Shown here: positions 38,597-47,361 of the stretch, one piece after another
Layout of the letters: each line of letters opens with the position of its first letter
Numbering within the stretch: position 1 is the stretch's first letter
Assembly (NCBI RefSeq): GCF_010669145.1
Contig: NZ_CP048632.1
Span: 2,996,501-3,060,500, forward strand
DNA: 64,000 nucleotides
Reading direction: 5' to 3'
Source of the DNA: Rhizobium oryzihabitans
Lineage (GTDB): Bacteria > Pseudomonadota > Alphaproteobacteria > Rhizobiales > Rhizobiaceae
Made by a program: the position numbers and the translations under genes
Notes under the pieces: model-generated
What the model was told of the DNA's origin: nothing
What the model saw: the letters and a program-made list of their open reading frames with translations, nothing else
The model's database searches: none

Positions 38597-39964
38597 ATGA
38601 CGAGCTACACATTCGACGCGCTTAAAATGGATGTCGCCGAGGGGCGCATCGACACGGTTCTGGCCTGCCTTGTCGACATGCAGGGGCGTCTGATGGGCAA
38701 ACGGTTCCAGGCGGAATTCTTCGTTGAAAGCGCCTTTGAGGAAACCCATAGCTGCAATTACGTGCTCGCCACCGACATGGAGATGGAAACCGTTCCCGGC
38801 TATAAATCCTCCAGTTGGGAAAAGGGCTATGGCGACTATGTGCTGAAGCCCGATCTTTCGACGCTGCGGCGCGTGCCGTGGCTGGAAGGCACGGCGCTGG
38901 TGCTGTGCGACGTGCTCGATCATCACACCCATGAAGAAGTGCCGCATTCGCCGCGCGCGCTTTTGAAAAAGCAGGTGGCGCGGTTGGAGGCCATGGGGCT
39001 GAAGGCCTATATGGCGACCGAACTGGAATTCTTCCTGTTCGACCAGACTTTCGATGCGGCACGCGCCAACGGCTACAAGGGTCTGAACCTCGCCAGCGGT
39101 TATAATGAGGATTATCATATCTTCCAGACGACCAAGGAAGAGGATGTCATGCGGGCGCTGCGCAAAGGCCTGCAGGGCGCAGGCATTCCGGTTGAAAATT
39201 CCAAGGGCGAAGCGTCCGCAGGTCAGGCGGAAATCAACGTGCGTTATGCCGATGCGCTGACCATGGCCGACCGGCACGCCATCATCAAGAACGCCACCAA
39301 GGAGATCGCCTGGTCCAAGGGCAAGGCGGTGACGTTTCTCGCCAAGTGGAACTACAACGCCGCCGGCAGTTCCTCGCATATTCACCAGTCGCTGTGGAGC
39401 GCCGATGGCAAGACGCCTGCTTTCCTCGATAAGGACGCCAAGCACGGCATGTCGGAACTGATGCGGCATTATGTTGCCGGGCTTCTCGCCCATGCCAGCG
39501 AGATCACCTATTTCCTCGCGCCCTATATCAATTCCTACAAGCGGTTCATGGCCGGCACCTTTGCGCCCACCAAGGCGATCTGGAGCCTCGACAACCGCAC
39601 GGCCGGATACCGCCTCTGCGGCGAAGGCACCAAGGGCATCCGCATCGAATGCCGCGTCGGCGGCTCCGACCTCAATCCCTATCTCGCCATGGCGGCTTTG
39701 CTCGCGGCAGGCATTGACGGCATCGAAAATAAACTCGAACTTGAGCCCGCTTTTGTCGGCGATGCCTATGGCGGCAAGGACGTGCGCGAGATACCCAAGA
39801 CACTGCGTGACGCCACTGCCTTTCTGGACGGATCGAAAATGCTGCGCAACGCCTTTGGCGACGATGTGATCGATCATTACGTCCATGCCGGACGGTGGGA
39901 GCAGGAAGAATACGACCGCCGCGTGACCGACTGGGAAGTGGCGCGCGGTTTCGAACGGGCCTAA
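38597..39964 (+). CDS. Glutamine synthetase-like gamma-glutamyl amine ligase
   Basis: The 455-residue product has the glutamine synthetase fold, with an N-terminal beta-grasp (DTVLACLVDMQGRLMGKR) and a catalytic domain (MATELEFFLF, GQAEINVRYADALTMADRHA, NAAGSSSHIHQSLW, PTKAIWSLDNRTAGYRLCGE, RIECRVGGSDLNPYLAMAAL). The sequence groups with PuuA/IpuC/GlnA4-like ligases, not with GlnA for ammonia: it would join an amine to the gamma-carboxyl of glutamate using ATP. The permease, Fe-ADH and ALDH beside it point to ethanolamine or a related amino alcohol as the amine. No PuuB-type oxidase is present, which argues against putrescine. Confidence 0.88.
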   Translation: MTSYTFDALKMDVAEGRIDTVLACLVDMQGRLMGKRFQAEFFVESAFEETHSCNYVLATDMEMETVPGYKSSSWEKGYGDYVLKPDLSTLRRVPWLEGTALVLCDVLDHHTHEEVPHSPRALLKKQVARLEAMGLKAYMATELEFFLFDQTFDAARANGYKGLNLASGYNEDYHIFQTTKEEDVMRALRKGLQGAGIPVENSKGEASAGQAEINVRYADALTMADRHAIIKNATKEIAWSKGKAVTFLAKWNYNAAGSSSHIHQSLWSADGKTPAFLDKDAKHGMSELMRHYVAGLLAHASEITYFLAPYINSYKRFMAGTFAPTKAIWSLDNRTAGYRLCGEGTKGIRIECRVGGSDLNPYLAMAALLAAGIDGIENKLELEPAFVGDAYGGKDVREIPKTLRDATAFLDGSKMLRNAFGDDVIDHYVHAGRWEQEEYDRRVTDWEVARGFERA

Positions 39965-39982
39965 TCATTACGGGAAAACATC

Positions 39983-41371
39983 ATGACCATGATCCAGAAT
40001 ATCTCGCCCATCGACGGCTCGGTTTATGCCGAGCGGGAGGCGATGTCGCTGGAGGCGGCGCGGGCCGCCGTTTCGAAAGCGCGCAAGGCGCAGAAAGACT
40101 GGGCGCGGCGTCCGCTTGAGGACCGCGTTCAGCTGGTTCTGAAGGGTGTCGCCCGCCTTAACGAAATGGTGGCGGAAGTCGTGCCGGAACTGGCGCATAT
40201 GATGGGCCGTCCGGTTCGTTACGGCGGCGAGTTCAAGGGATTCAACGAACGCTCCAACTACGTTGCCTCCATCGCTGCCGATGCGCTGGCGCCGCTCGTC
40301 ATCGAGGAAAGCGGCAATTTCGAACGCCGCATCGAGCGCGAAGCGCATGGCGTGGTCTTCGTCATTGCGCCGTGGAACTATCCTTACATGACGGCGATCA
40401 ACACCGTCGCGCCCGCCCTGATGGCCGGAAATACGGTTGTCATCAAACATGCGGCGCAGACGCTGCTGGTGGGCGAGCGCATGGTGCGGGCTTTCGTTGA
40501 GGCCGGCGTGCCTGACGATGTCTTCATCAACGTCTTCCTCGACCACGGCACGACTTCGGCGCTGATTTCCGAAGGTCTTTTCAATTTCGTCAACTTCACC
40601 GGTTCAGTGGAAGGCGGCCGTGCCATAGAGCGCGCCGCGGCCGGCACTTTCACCGGCCTCGGTCTTGAACTCGGCGGCAAGGATCCCGGCTACGTGATGG
40701 AGGACGCCGATCTGGACGCCGCCGTCGACACGTTGATGGATGGCGCCACCTATAATTCCGGGCAGTGCTGCTGCGGTATCGAACGTATCTACGTCAACGA
40801 GAACCTCTATGACGCATTCGTCGAGAAGTCCGTGGCGTGGGTTTCCAACTACAAGCTTGGCAATCCGCTGGAGCAGGAAACGACGCTCGGGCCGATGGCC
40901 AACAAGCGTTTCGCCAAGGTGGTGCGTGCGCAGATCGCCGATGCTGTTGCCAAAGGCGCGAAGGCGCTGGTCGATTCGAAGCTTTTCCCCGCCGATGACG
41001 GCGAGAGCGCTTATGTTGCGCCGCAAGTTCTCGTCAATGTCGATCATTCGATGGAGTTCATGACCGAAGAAACCTTCGGCCCGGCCGTCGGCATCATGAA
41101 AGTGAAGAATGACGATGAAGCCATCGCGCTGATGAATGACAGCAAATATGGCCTCACCGCCTCGCTGTGGACGCAGGATGCCGCCCGCGCCGGGCGCATC
41201 GGTCGCGAGATCGAAACCGGCACCGTGTTCATGAACCGCGCCGATTATCTCGACCCCGCCCTTTGCTGGACCGGTGTGAAGGAAACCGGCCGTGGCGGTT
41301 CGCTTTCCGTGCTTGGTTTCCAGAACCTGACCCGACCGAAATCCTACCATCTGAAGAAAGTCACGAAATGA
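39983..41371 (+). CDS. Aldehyde dehydrogenase (NAD(P)+-dependent)
   Basis: The 462-residue product has the ALDH cofactor site (IAPWNYPYMTAINTVAPALM), the general base Glu in LGLELGGKDPG (about residue 228), the catalytic cysteine in NSGQCCCGIER (about 260) and EETFGPAVGIM near the C-terminus. In this cluster it would oxidise the aldehyde made by the iron alcohol dehydrogenase, for instance gamma-glutamyl-aminoacetaldehyde to gamma-glutamylglycine. The start is ATG 39983, 18 bases after the ligase stop, and its stop overlaps the next start (ATGA). Confidence 0.93.
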   Translation: MTMIQNISPIDGSVYAEREAMSLEAARAAVSKARKAQKDWARRPLEDRVQLVLKGVARLNEMVAEVVPELAHMMGRPVRYGGEFKGFNERSNYVASIAADALAPLVIEESGNFERRIEREAHGVVFVIAPWNYPYMTAINTVAPALMAGNTVVIKHAAQTLLVGERMVRAFVEAGVPDDVFINVFLDHGTTSALISEGLFNFVNFTGSVEGGRAIERAAAGTFTGLGLELGGKDPGYVMEDADLDAAVDTLMDGATYNSGQCCCGIERIYVNENLYDAFVEKSVAWVSNYKLGNPLEQETTLGPMANKRFAKVVRAQIADAVAKGAKALVDSKLFPADDGESAYVAPQVLVNVDHSMEFMTEETFGPAVGIMKVKNDDEAIALMNDSKYGLTASLWTQDAARAGRIGREIETGTVFMNRADYLDPALCWTGVKETGRGGSLSVLGFQNLTRPKSYHLKKVTK

Positions 41372-42513
41372 ATATCGTCGCCAACTGGAGCTATCCCACC
41401 GCCGTCAAGCTTGGCCGCGGCCGGATCAAGGAACTGGCGGAAGCCTGCAAGACGCTCGGGATCAAAAAGCCGCTTCTCGTGACGGATCGCGGCCTTGCCA
41501 ATATGGCGATCACCGCGCATGCGCTCGACGTGCTGGAAGAGGCTGGCCTTGGCCGGGCGATCTTCGCCGAGGTCGATCCGAACCCCAACGAAATCAACAT
41601 GGAAGCCGGCGTGAAAGCCTATCGCGATGGCGGCCATGACGGCGTTGTCGCCTTCGGCGGCGGTTCGGGCCTCGATCTCGGCAAGACCATCGCCTTCATG
41701 GCCGGGCAGACACGCCCGGTCTGGGATTTCGAGGATATCGGCGACTGGTGGACACGGGCGGATGCCGCCAAGATCGCGCCGATCGTCGCCGTGCCGACGA
41801 CGGCCGGTACCGGCTCAGAAGTCGGCCGCGCCAGCGTCATCACCAATTCGCAGACCCATGTGAAGAAGATCATCTTCCATCCGAAGCTCTTGCCCGGCGT
41901 CGTCATCTGCGATCCGGAGCTGACGGTCGGCATGCCGAAGGTCATCACGGCCGGTACGGGCATGGATGCCTTCGCCCATTGCCTCGAGGCCTATTCGTCG
42001 CCGTTCTTCCATCCGATGAGCGCTGGTGTTGCGCTAGAGGGCCTGCGGCTCGTTAAGGAATTCCTGCCGCGCGCCTATAAGGATGGCACGGATATCGAAG
42101 CGCGCACCAATATGATGGCAGCGGCAGCGATGGGGGCGGTTGCCTTCCAGAAGGGTCTCGGGGCCATTCACTCGCTGTCGCACCCAATCGGGGCAGTCTA
42201 CAACACCCATCACGGCATGACCAATGCCGTCGTCATGCCGGCGGTGCTGCGCTTCAACCGCCCGGCCATCGAAGACAAGATTGCCCGTGCGGCCGCTTAT
42301 CTCGGTATCTCCGGCGGTTTCGACGGCTTCTATGACTATGTGCTCGAGCTTCGTAAGGAACTCGGCGTGCCGGAAAACCTGACCGCCATGGGCATCAAGC
42401 CTGATCGCATCGACGAACTGACGGCGGAAGCGATCAAGGATCCGAGCTGCGGCGGCAATCCAGTGCCGATGACGCTGGAGAATACCAGGAAATTGTTTGA
42501 GGACTGCTTTTAA
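41368..42513 (+). CDS. Iron-containing alcohol dehydrogenase
   Basis: The 381-residue product is a group III alcohol dehydrogenase: dinucleotide-binding GGGSGLDLGKTIAFM (about residue 98), VPTTAGTGSEVGRASVI (about 150), and the metal-binding GTGMDAFAHCLEAY and LGAIHSLSHPIGAVYNTHHG (about 265-285) with the Asp/His ligands. It overlaps the aldehyde dehydrogenase stop by 4 bases, so the two are translated together. It would oxidise the hydroxyl of a glutamylated amino alcohol. That an alcohol dehydrogenase is part of the unit fits ethanolamine better than putrescine or isopropylamine. Confidence 0.93.
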   Translation: MNIVANWSYPTAVKLGRGRIKELAEACKTLGIKKPLLVTDRGLANMAITAHALDVLEEAGLGRAIFAEVDPNPNEINMEAGVKAYRDGGHDGVVAFGGGSGLDLGKTIAFMAGQTRPVWDFEDIGDWWTRADAAKIAPIVAVPTTAGTGSEVGRASVITNSQTHVKKIIFHPKLLPGVVICDPELTVGMPKVITAGTGMDAFAHCLEAYSSPFFHPMSAGVALEGLRLVKEFLPRAYKDGTDIEARTNMMAAAAMGAVAFQKGLGAIHSLSHPIGAVYNTHHGMTNAVVMPAVLRFNRPAIEDKIARAAAYLGISGGFDGFYDYVLELRKELGVPENLTAMGIKPDRIDELTAEAIKDPSCGGNPVPMTLENTRKLFEDCF

Positions 42514-42522
42514 AGGGTCGTT

Positions 42523-42906
42523 ATGGCAACGATGAGAGTTTCAGTCTTTTCGCCATTGCTTGCAGTGGCGTTTTTAAGCCTACCCCTTGTGGCGCAGGCC
42601 GCTTCTTTCAAGGAGCTTTCCGGTCAGGGTTACAAAGTCGGAGCTCTGTCGAGCAATAAAGCAGGAATCCGGGGATGGAATTTGTCCAAGGGCTCAGACC
42701 GCTATTTCTGTGAAATGCGCGCGACTATGGCGTATTCCGGAAAGAATGGCATGGTGTCCTTCACCAGTGCCGGACGCATGATCACGCTTGATCGTGCAAC
42801 CGTTGAGAAAAGGCTGGGCAGCTCCCTGAATTTGCCGAAGTACGAAGATCTCAAAGCCGGCCGCCTTAGGACGGATGATGTGGGGTCGTACCGAAAGCTG
42901 GTGTGA
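42523..42906 (+). CDS. Small exported protein of unknown function
   Basis: The 127-residue product has a signal peptide (VFSPLLAVAFLSLPLVAQAA, cut near AQA-ASF) and a mature domain of about 100 residues (FKELSGQGYKVGALSSNKAG, FCEMRATMAYSGKNGMVSFT) with one cysteine. It begins 9 bases after the iron alcohol dehydrogenase stop, so it may be co-transcribed, but nothing in it suggests a part in the pathway. A terminator follows. Confidence 0.75.
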   Translation: MATMRVSVFSPLLAVAFLSLPLVAQAASFKELSGQGYKVGALSSNKAGIRGWNLSKGSDRYFCEMRATMAYSGKNGMVSFTSAGRMITLDRATVEKRLGSSLNLPKYEDLKAGRLRTDDVGSYRKLV

Positions 42907-42918
42907 TCAATCAGATGT

Positions 42919-42949
42919 CAGAAGCCCGCGATTTATCGCGGGCTTTTTT
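42919..42949 (+). terminator. Terminator of the glutamyl-amine gene cluster
   Basis: The stem GAAGCCCGCGAT / ATCGCGGGCTTT is followed by TTTTTGTT. Confidence 0.9.
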
Positions 42950-43068
42950 GTTGTCCCCAAAAACGATCTTAGTCTTTTCTTAACCATGTTCGTTAAGGTT
43001 ATAGAAAGCACCATGATCGGCTCGGTGCGTGAATGAGCATGAAATGGCTCTGATCAACAGGGGATATC

Positions 43069-43785
43069 ATGCCTGTCATTACTTTTGCCAACACCAAGGG
43101 CGGCGCGGGAAAAACCACTGCCGTGCTGCTTCTGGCAACCGAACTGGCCCGCAGCGGCCACCGCGTGACGGTTCTGGATGCCGATCCGCAATTGTGGATT
43201 TCCCGCTGGCACGATCTGTCCGGCGAGATCGAAAATCTCTCGGTGATTTCGCATGTAACGATGGCTTCGCTTGAAGGCCATATTCGCGAGAATAAAACCA
43301 ATACCGACTGTTTCATCATCGATCTGCCGGGCGCGAAAAGCCCGCTGCTGACCATGGCGCTCGGTATTTCAGATCACGTGTTGATCCCGGTGCAGGGCTC
43401 TGCCATGGATGCGCGCGGCGCTGCCGAGGTTCTGGATCACATCGAATTTCTGAACCGCAAGATGGGCAAGGCTATCGCCCATTCCATCGTGTTGACACGG
43501 GTCAACGCCATGGTGGCGACGCGTTCGCTGCTGCTGGTCAAAATGCTGCTGGCGGAAAAGAATGTCTCGGTGCTCAATACGCCGATTGTCGAGAGAGCGG
43601 CCTATCGCGATATTTTCGACTATGGCGGCACGCTTCTCTGTCTTGATAAGGACAAGGTCAGCAATATTGACAAGGCGGTGGAGAACGCGAAGGCCTTCGC
43701 AGGCGAGGTGCTCGGCCTTCTGCCGAAGCGACCGTTGAGGCTCGGCGCGCAACCTGCACGCCTTCTTACGCGCAAGGCCGCCTGA
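43069..43785 (+). CDS. Orphan ParA/MinD-family ATPase
   Basis: The 238-residue product has the deviant Walker A NTKGGAGKTTAVLLLA, VTVLDADPQ at the Walker A' position and DCFIIDLPGAKS as Walker B. There is no parB, parS-like array or replication gene nearby, so it is not a plasmid partition locus. It has the same compact layout as VirC1 of the Ti plasmid, which positions DNA at the cell pole; a positioning role is possible but unproven. AGGGGA lies before ATG 43069. Confidence 0.88.
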   Translation: MPVITFANTKGGAGKTTAVLLLATELARSGHRVTVLDADPQLWISRWHDLSGEIENLSVISHVTMASLEGHIRENKTNTDCFIIDLPGAKSPLLTMALGISDHVLIPVQGSAMDARGAAEVLDHIEFLNRKMGKAIAHSIVLTRVNAMVATRSLLLVKMLLAEKNVSVLNTPIVERAAYRDIFDYGGTLLCLDKDKVSNIDKAVENAKAFAGEVLGLLPKRPLRLGAQPARLLTRKAA

Positions 43786-43841
43786 ACGGCATTCCTGATG
43801 CCTGGGCCGTTTGCGGTGCGGGCATTATTTTCGCTTGATTT

Positions 43842-43857
43842 GGAAATGATCGTTTCC
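43842..43857. promoter_or_regulatory. TetR operator, copy 1 (own promoter)
   Basis: GGAAATGATCGTTTCC has inverted arms GGAAA/TTTCC and lies 12 bases before the tetR start codon. Its counterpart GGAAACATTCGTTTCC is before the MFS gene. Confidence 0.75.
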
Positions 43858-43869
43858 TATATTGCCGCC

Positions 43870-44493
43870 ATGACCACTATTGCCCGACCCAAAACTCAGG
43901 AACAGCGCCATCGCGGCAGGCCGCGCGAGTTCGATATTGACCGCGCGCTTGATGGTGCGATCCGGGTTTTTTCCAGACGCGGTTACCACGCAACCTCCGT
44001 CGGTGATCTCACCGATGCGATGGAACTGGCGCAGGGCAGTCTTTACAAGGCTTTCAAGGACAAGAAGGCCGTGTTCATCGCCACGATGGAGCGTTACCGG
44101 ATCATACAGACCGAGCGCTTCGAAGCTGCCGTTGCCGGTTACGCGACTGGTCGTGAGCGACTGCGGGCCGGCCTGATGTTCTATGCGGAGCGGTCACACG
44201 GCGGCTCGGGTTCCGATGGATGTTTGGTTGTCGGCGCCGCTGCCGATCTGGCGGCCCTGGACGAGGACATCGCAGTCGTGGTCGAGCGGGCGGTGAAGGC
44301 GAGGGAGCGCATCGTCGCCCGGCTTGTGGCCGAGGGCCAAAAGGATGGTTCCGTCCAGTCGAAAACCGATCCCGATGATCTGGCCCGGGCAATGTTGTGC
44401 ATGATGTACGGCATGCGCGTTGTGGGAAAGACGGGGCGGAGTTTGGAAGAAATGACGGCTGTGGTGACTATCGCCATGAAGCTCGCCGAATGA
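43870..44493 (+). CDS. TetR/AcrR family transcriptional regulator
   Basis: The 207-residue product has a typical N-terminal DNA-binding domain (ALDGAIRVFSRRGYHATSVG, LTDAMELAQGSLYKAFKDKK) and a C-terminal ligand domain of the TetR_C group with GCLVVGAAADLAALD. ATG 43870 is chosen over the open frame from 43798, which would run through the operator. Matching palindromes before this gene and before the following MFS exporter indicate autorepression and repression of the exporter, relieved by an unknown ligand. Confidence 0.92.
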   Translation: MTTIARPKTQEQRHRGRPREFDIDRALDGAIRVFSRRGYHATSVGDLTDAMELAQGSLYKAFKDKKAVFIATMERYRIIQTERFEAAVAGYATGRERLRAGLMFYAERSHGGSGSDGCLVVGAAADLAALDEDIAVVVERAVKARERIVARLVAEGQKDGSVQSKTDPDDLARAMLCMMYGMRVVGKTGRSLEEMTAVVTIAMKLAE

Positions 44494-44508
44494 TTTTGTG
44501 ACTATTTA

Positions 44509-44524
44509 GGAAACATTCGTTTCC
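44509..44524. promoter_or_regulatory. TetR operator, copy 2 (MFS promoter)
   Basis: GGAAACATTCGTTTCC shares 13 of 16 bases with the site at 43842 and lies 12 bases before the MFS start codon. Confidence 0.75.
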
Positions 44525-44536
44525 ATTTTGGAGAAA

Positions 44537-45744
44537 ATGATGACGACGCGTGTAGTTGAAGGGGAGGATGTTTTCGAGACATCCATTTCCCCGGCCCTGA
44601 CTTTTTTGCTGGCGACAGCCTGCGGATTGATCGTGGCCAATCTTTATTATGGCCAGCCACTTGCCGGCATTATCGGGCGGAGCTTGGCCTGTCTGCAGGC
44701 GCAACCGGTCTGATCGTGACCCTGACGCAGATCGGTTACGGCGTCGGCCTGTTGTTCGTCGTGCCGCTCGGCGATCTGGTTGAAAATCGCAAGCTGGTGG
44801 TCAGCACGGTTTCCATGGCGGTGCTCTCGCTTCTGGCGGCGGCATTCGCACCGCATGCGGCACCGTTTCTGATTGCCGCATTCCTGGTTGGCGTCAGTTC
44901 CGTGGCGGTGCAGGTCATTGTTCCCTATGCGGCCCATATGGCGCCACATGCCTCCCGTGGGCGGGTGGTCGGCAATGTCATGAGCGGGTTGATGGCCGGC
45001 ATCATGCTGGCAAGGCCGGTCTCCAGTCTTTTGTCCGAAGTGGTGTCCTGGCGCGGTGTCTTCATGATATCGGCGGGTGTCATGGCCGTCCTTGCCGTCG
45101 TGCTCTTTCGGCTTTTGCCGCCTCGTGTGCCTGAGGCGAGGCTTGGTTATGGCGCGCTGATGGCCTCGATGGGCAGGCTGGCTGTGCATACGCCGCTCCT
45201 GCGGCGGCGGGCGATCTATCATGCCTTCCTGTTTGCCGCGTTCAGCCTGTTCTGGACCACGACGCCGCTTTATCTGAGCGGGCCGCATTTCAATCTCAGC
45301 CAGGGTGAGATCGCGCTGTTTGCGCTTGCCGGTGCGGCGGGCACCGTCGCCGCGCCGATTGCGGGGCGCATGGCCGACCGGGGCTGGACCTATGCGGCCA
45401 CGTTCCTGGCATTGGTGGCGGTGGCGCTGTCATTTGCCGTCACCCATCTTGCGCCCGAAGGATCACATCTTGCGCTTGGGATATTGGTGATTGCGGCCAT
45501 CGTTCTGGATTTCGGCGTGACCACCAATCTGGTGCTCGGTCAGCGCGCCATCTTCACGCTCGGAGCAGAATTCCGCAGCCGCCTGAACGGCATCTATATG
45601 GCGACATTCTTCATGGGCGGGGCGATCGGCTCGGCCGTGGGCGGCTGGGCCTATGCGGTCGGCGAGTGGCAAGCCGCCTCGTGGATCGGTTTCGCCTTGC
45701 CGGTGGCCGCCCTTCTATATTTTCTCACGGAAAAGCGCGGCTGA
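44537..45744 (+). pseudogene. MFS exporter, frameshifted
   Basis: The protein begins [20 protein letters not shown] with a first helix ending in [18 protein letters not shown], then the frame is lost near 44686. Adding one G to the GG there gives [20 protein letters not shown] and a 402-residue, 12-helix transporter. The family loop is PLGDLVENRKLV. It resembles the YgaY/YbcL-like drug and metabolite exporter group. It is transcribed with, and probably repressed by, the TetR gene before it. GGAG precedes ATG 44537. Confidence 0.82.
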
Positions 45745-45753
45745 AATTCCAAC

Positions 45754-45798
45754 AAAGAAAAAGCCCGGCGGACCCAACCGCCGGGCTTTTTCTTTTTT
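45754..45798. terminator. Bidirectional terminator between convergent genes
   Basis: The stem AAAAAGCCCGGCGG / CCGCCGGGCTTTTT is flanked by A-rich and T-rich runs and can serve both the MFS gene and the L,D-transpeptidase gene. Confidence 0.92.
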
Positions 45799-45811
45799 AC
45801 TCTGGTCGATC

Positions 45812-47205
45812 CTATTCCGCGAATTCGACCACGACACCGGGGCGGACCATTTTTGCCAGCTCCGTCGCGTCCCAGTTGGTGAGGCGGATACAGCCGTGGC
45901 TATTGGTCTTGCCGATCTTGGACGGCTCAGGCGTTCCATGGATGCCGTAGGTCGGCTTTGACAGCGCGATCCAGACCGTACCGACCGGGCCGTTCGGACC
46001 CGGCGGGATCTGCAGGATCTTGTCGTTCTGACCCTGCTTGAAGTTGATCTTCGGATTGTACGTGTAGCCCGGATTGAGCGCGATGCGCTCGACCGTGTGC
46101 GTGCCGCTCGGCGAGGGCGTATCCGTGGAACCAATGGTGGCCGGGTAGGCGGCGATCAGGTTGCCGTCCTGCCCGTAAGCGAAGACCTGCTTGATGCCCT
46201 TGTGGGCGACGATGCGGGCGACCTGGCCTTTTTTCGCCTCACCCGGATTGACGACCTTGATGATGGTGCCGGGCACGGAGAAATCGATGCCGGGGTTCAG
46301 TTCCTTCAGATAGTTTTCGTCCATATGGAAACGTTCGGCGAGCGCCTCCGAGGTCTTCGTGAAGGAGAGGGCGGGCAGCTGCGATTTCTCGGCATAGTCA
46401 TCCGGAATGGAGGCGACATAGGGACCTGCGGCATCGGCCGCGGTGATCGTGTAGTCCACGATCGGCATGCCGCCGGAGGCGCGCAGGCGCTCCAGAATGT
46501 CATCGGAATTGTTGGGGTCGAGCTTTTCGCCCGTCATGTCCTGCCAGGCGGCAATGGCCTTGTTGACGTTGTCACCCATCTTGCCGTCGATGACGCCGGG
46601 CGAGATGCCCTCGCGATCGAGGAAGGTCTGGAGCGCGACGATTTCCTGGCGGGAACGGTTGACCGGTGTGGTCACCGGTGTGTGGCGCTCGATCAGGTGC
46701 TCCGGCTGCGGAACGGCGGCCGTGGTGCTTTCACCGGGCATCGGCTGGCCGAGCGGGCCGCTTTCTACCGCACCGGGTGCGGGAACGGAGCCGGTGTAGA
46801 CATTGTCGTCGGAACCATTGCCGCGATATTCGCGATAGTCGCGTACGCTGCCATTGTCCTGATAACCGTAGTCACGTTGCGGCTCACGATACTGGCCGCC
46901 GGGGCGGGCGGGTAATAGGTGGTGTCGCGCTGGCGCGCCTGCTGGCGCCGTTGCTGCTGGTAACCCGAGGGCATTTCGGTCGCCAGCAGATTGCCGTACT
47001 GGTCGTAGAAGACAGTACGGCCCATCGCGTCGCGGCTGATGACGATATCACCGCGTTCGGGAACGAAATCGAGAACGCGGCCATCCGGCGTCACCAGAAC
47101 CGGCTGCTCATAACCATAACGCTGCTGCGCGCCAGCCTGTAGCGGGGCGAAAACCGACGCAACGGCGACCGTCAGACCCAGAGCTGCGTTAAGAAACTGT
47201 TTCAC
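45812..47205 (-). pseudogene. L,D-transpeptidase with peptidoglycan-binding domain, frameshifted
   Basis: The N-terminal piece (signal peptide VKQFLNAALGLTVAVASVFA, then PVLVTPDGRVLDFVPERGD) and the C-terminal piece are in different frames. Adding one base to the GGGG run at 46901-46904 (CCCC on the coding strand) joins them through PPAPGGQYREPQRDYGYQD into 464 residues. The catalytic piece has a peptidoglycan-binding-like region (LQTFLDREGISPGVIDGKMG), a LysM-like part and a YkuD domain with GIHGTPEPSKIGKTNSHGCI; the Cys of SHGC is the nucleophile. Such enzymes make 3-3 cross-links or attach proteins to the wall, important in polar-growing Agrobacterium. GTG 47205 is a likely start (AAGGGA upstream). 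Confidence 0.85.
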
Positions 47206-47361
47206 GATTCTGCTATCCCTTACTTCGTTCACCGATAAACACACCGCAATCTTGACCCTATTGTGAAAAAGGTGAATTCGCGGTTAATGCAATCTTAATT
47301 TCCGTCACGGTTAGTAGCGTTTCCGTGAGTTATGCGTTTTTACTGCCACAGGGAGGTTGTC

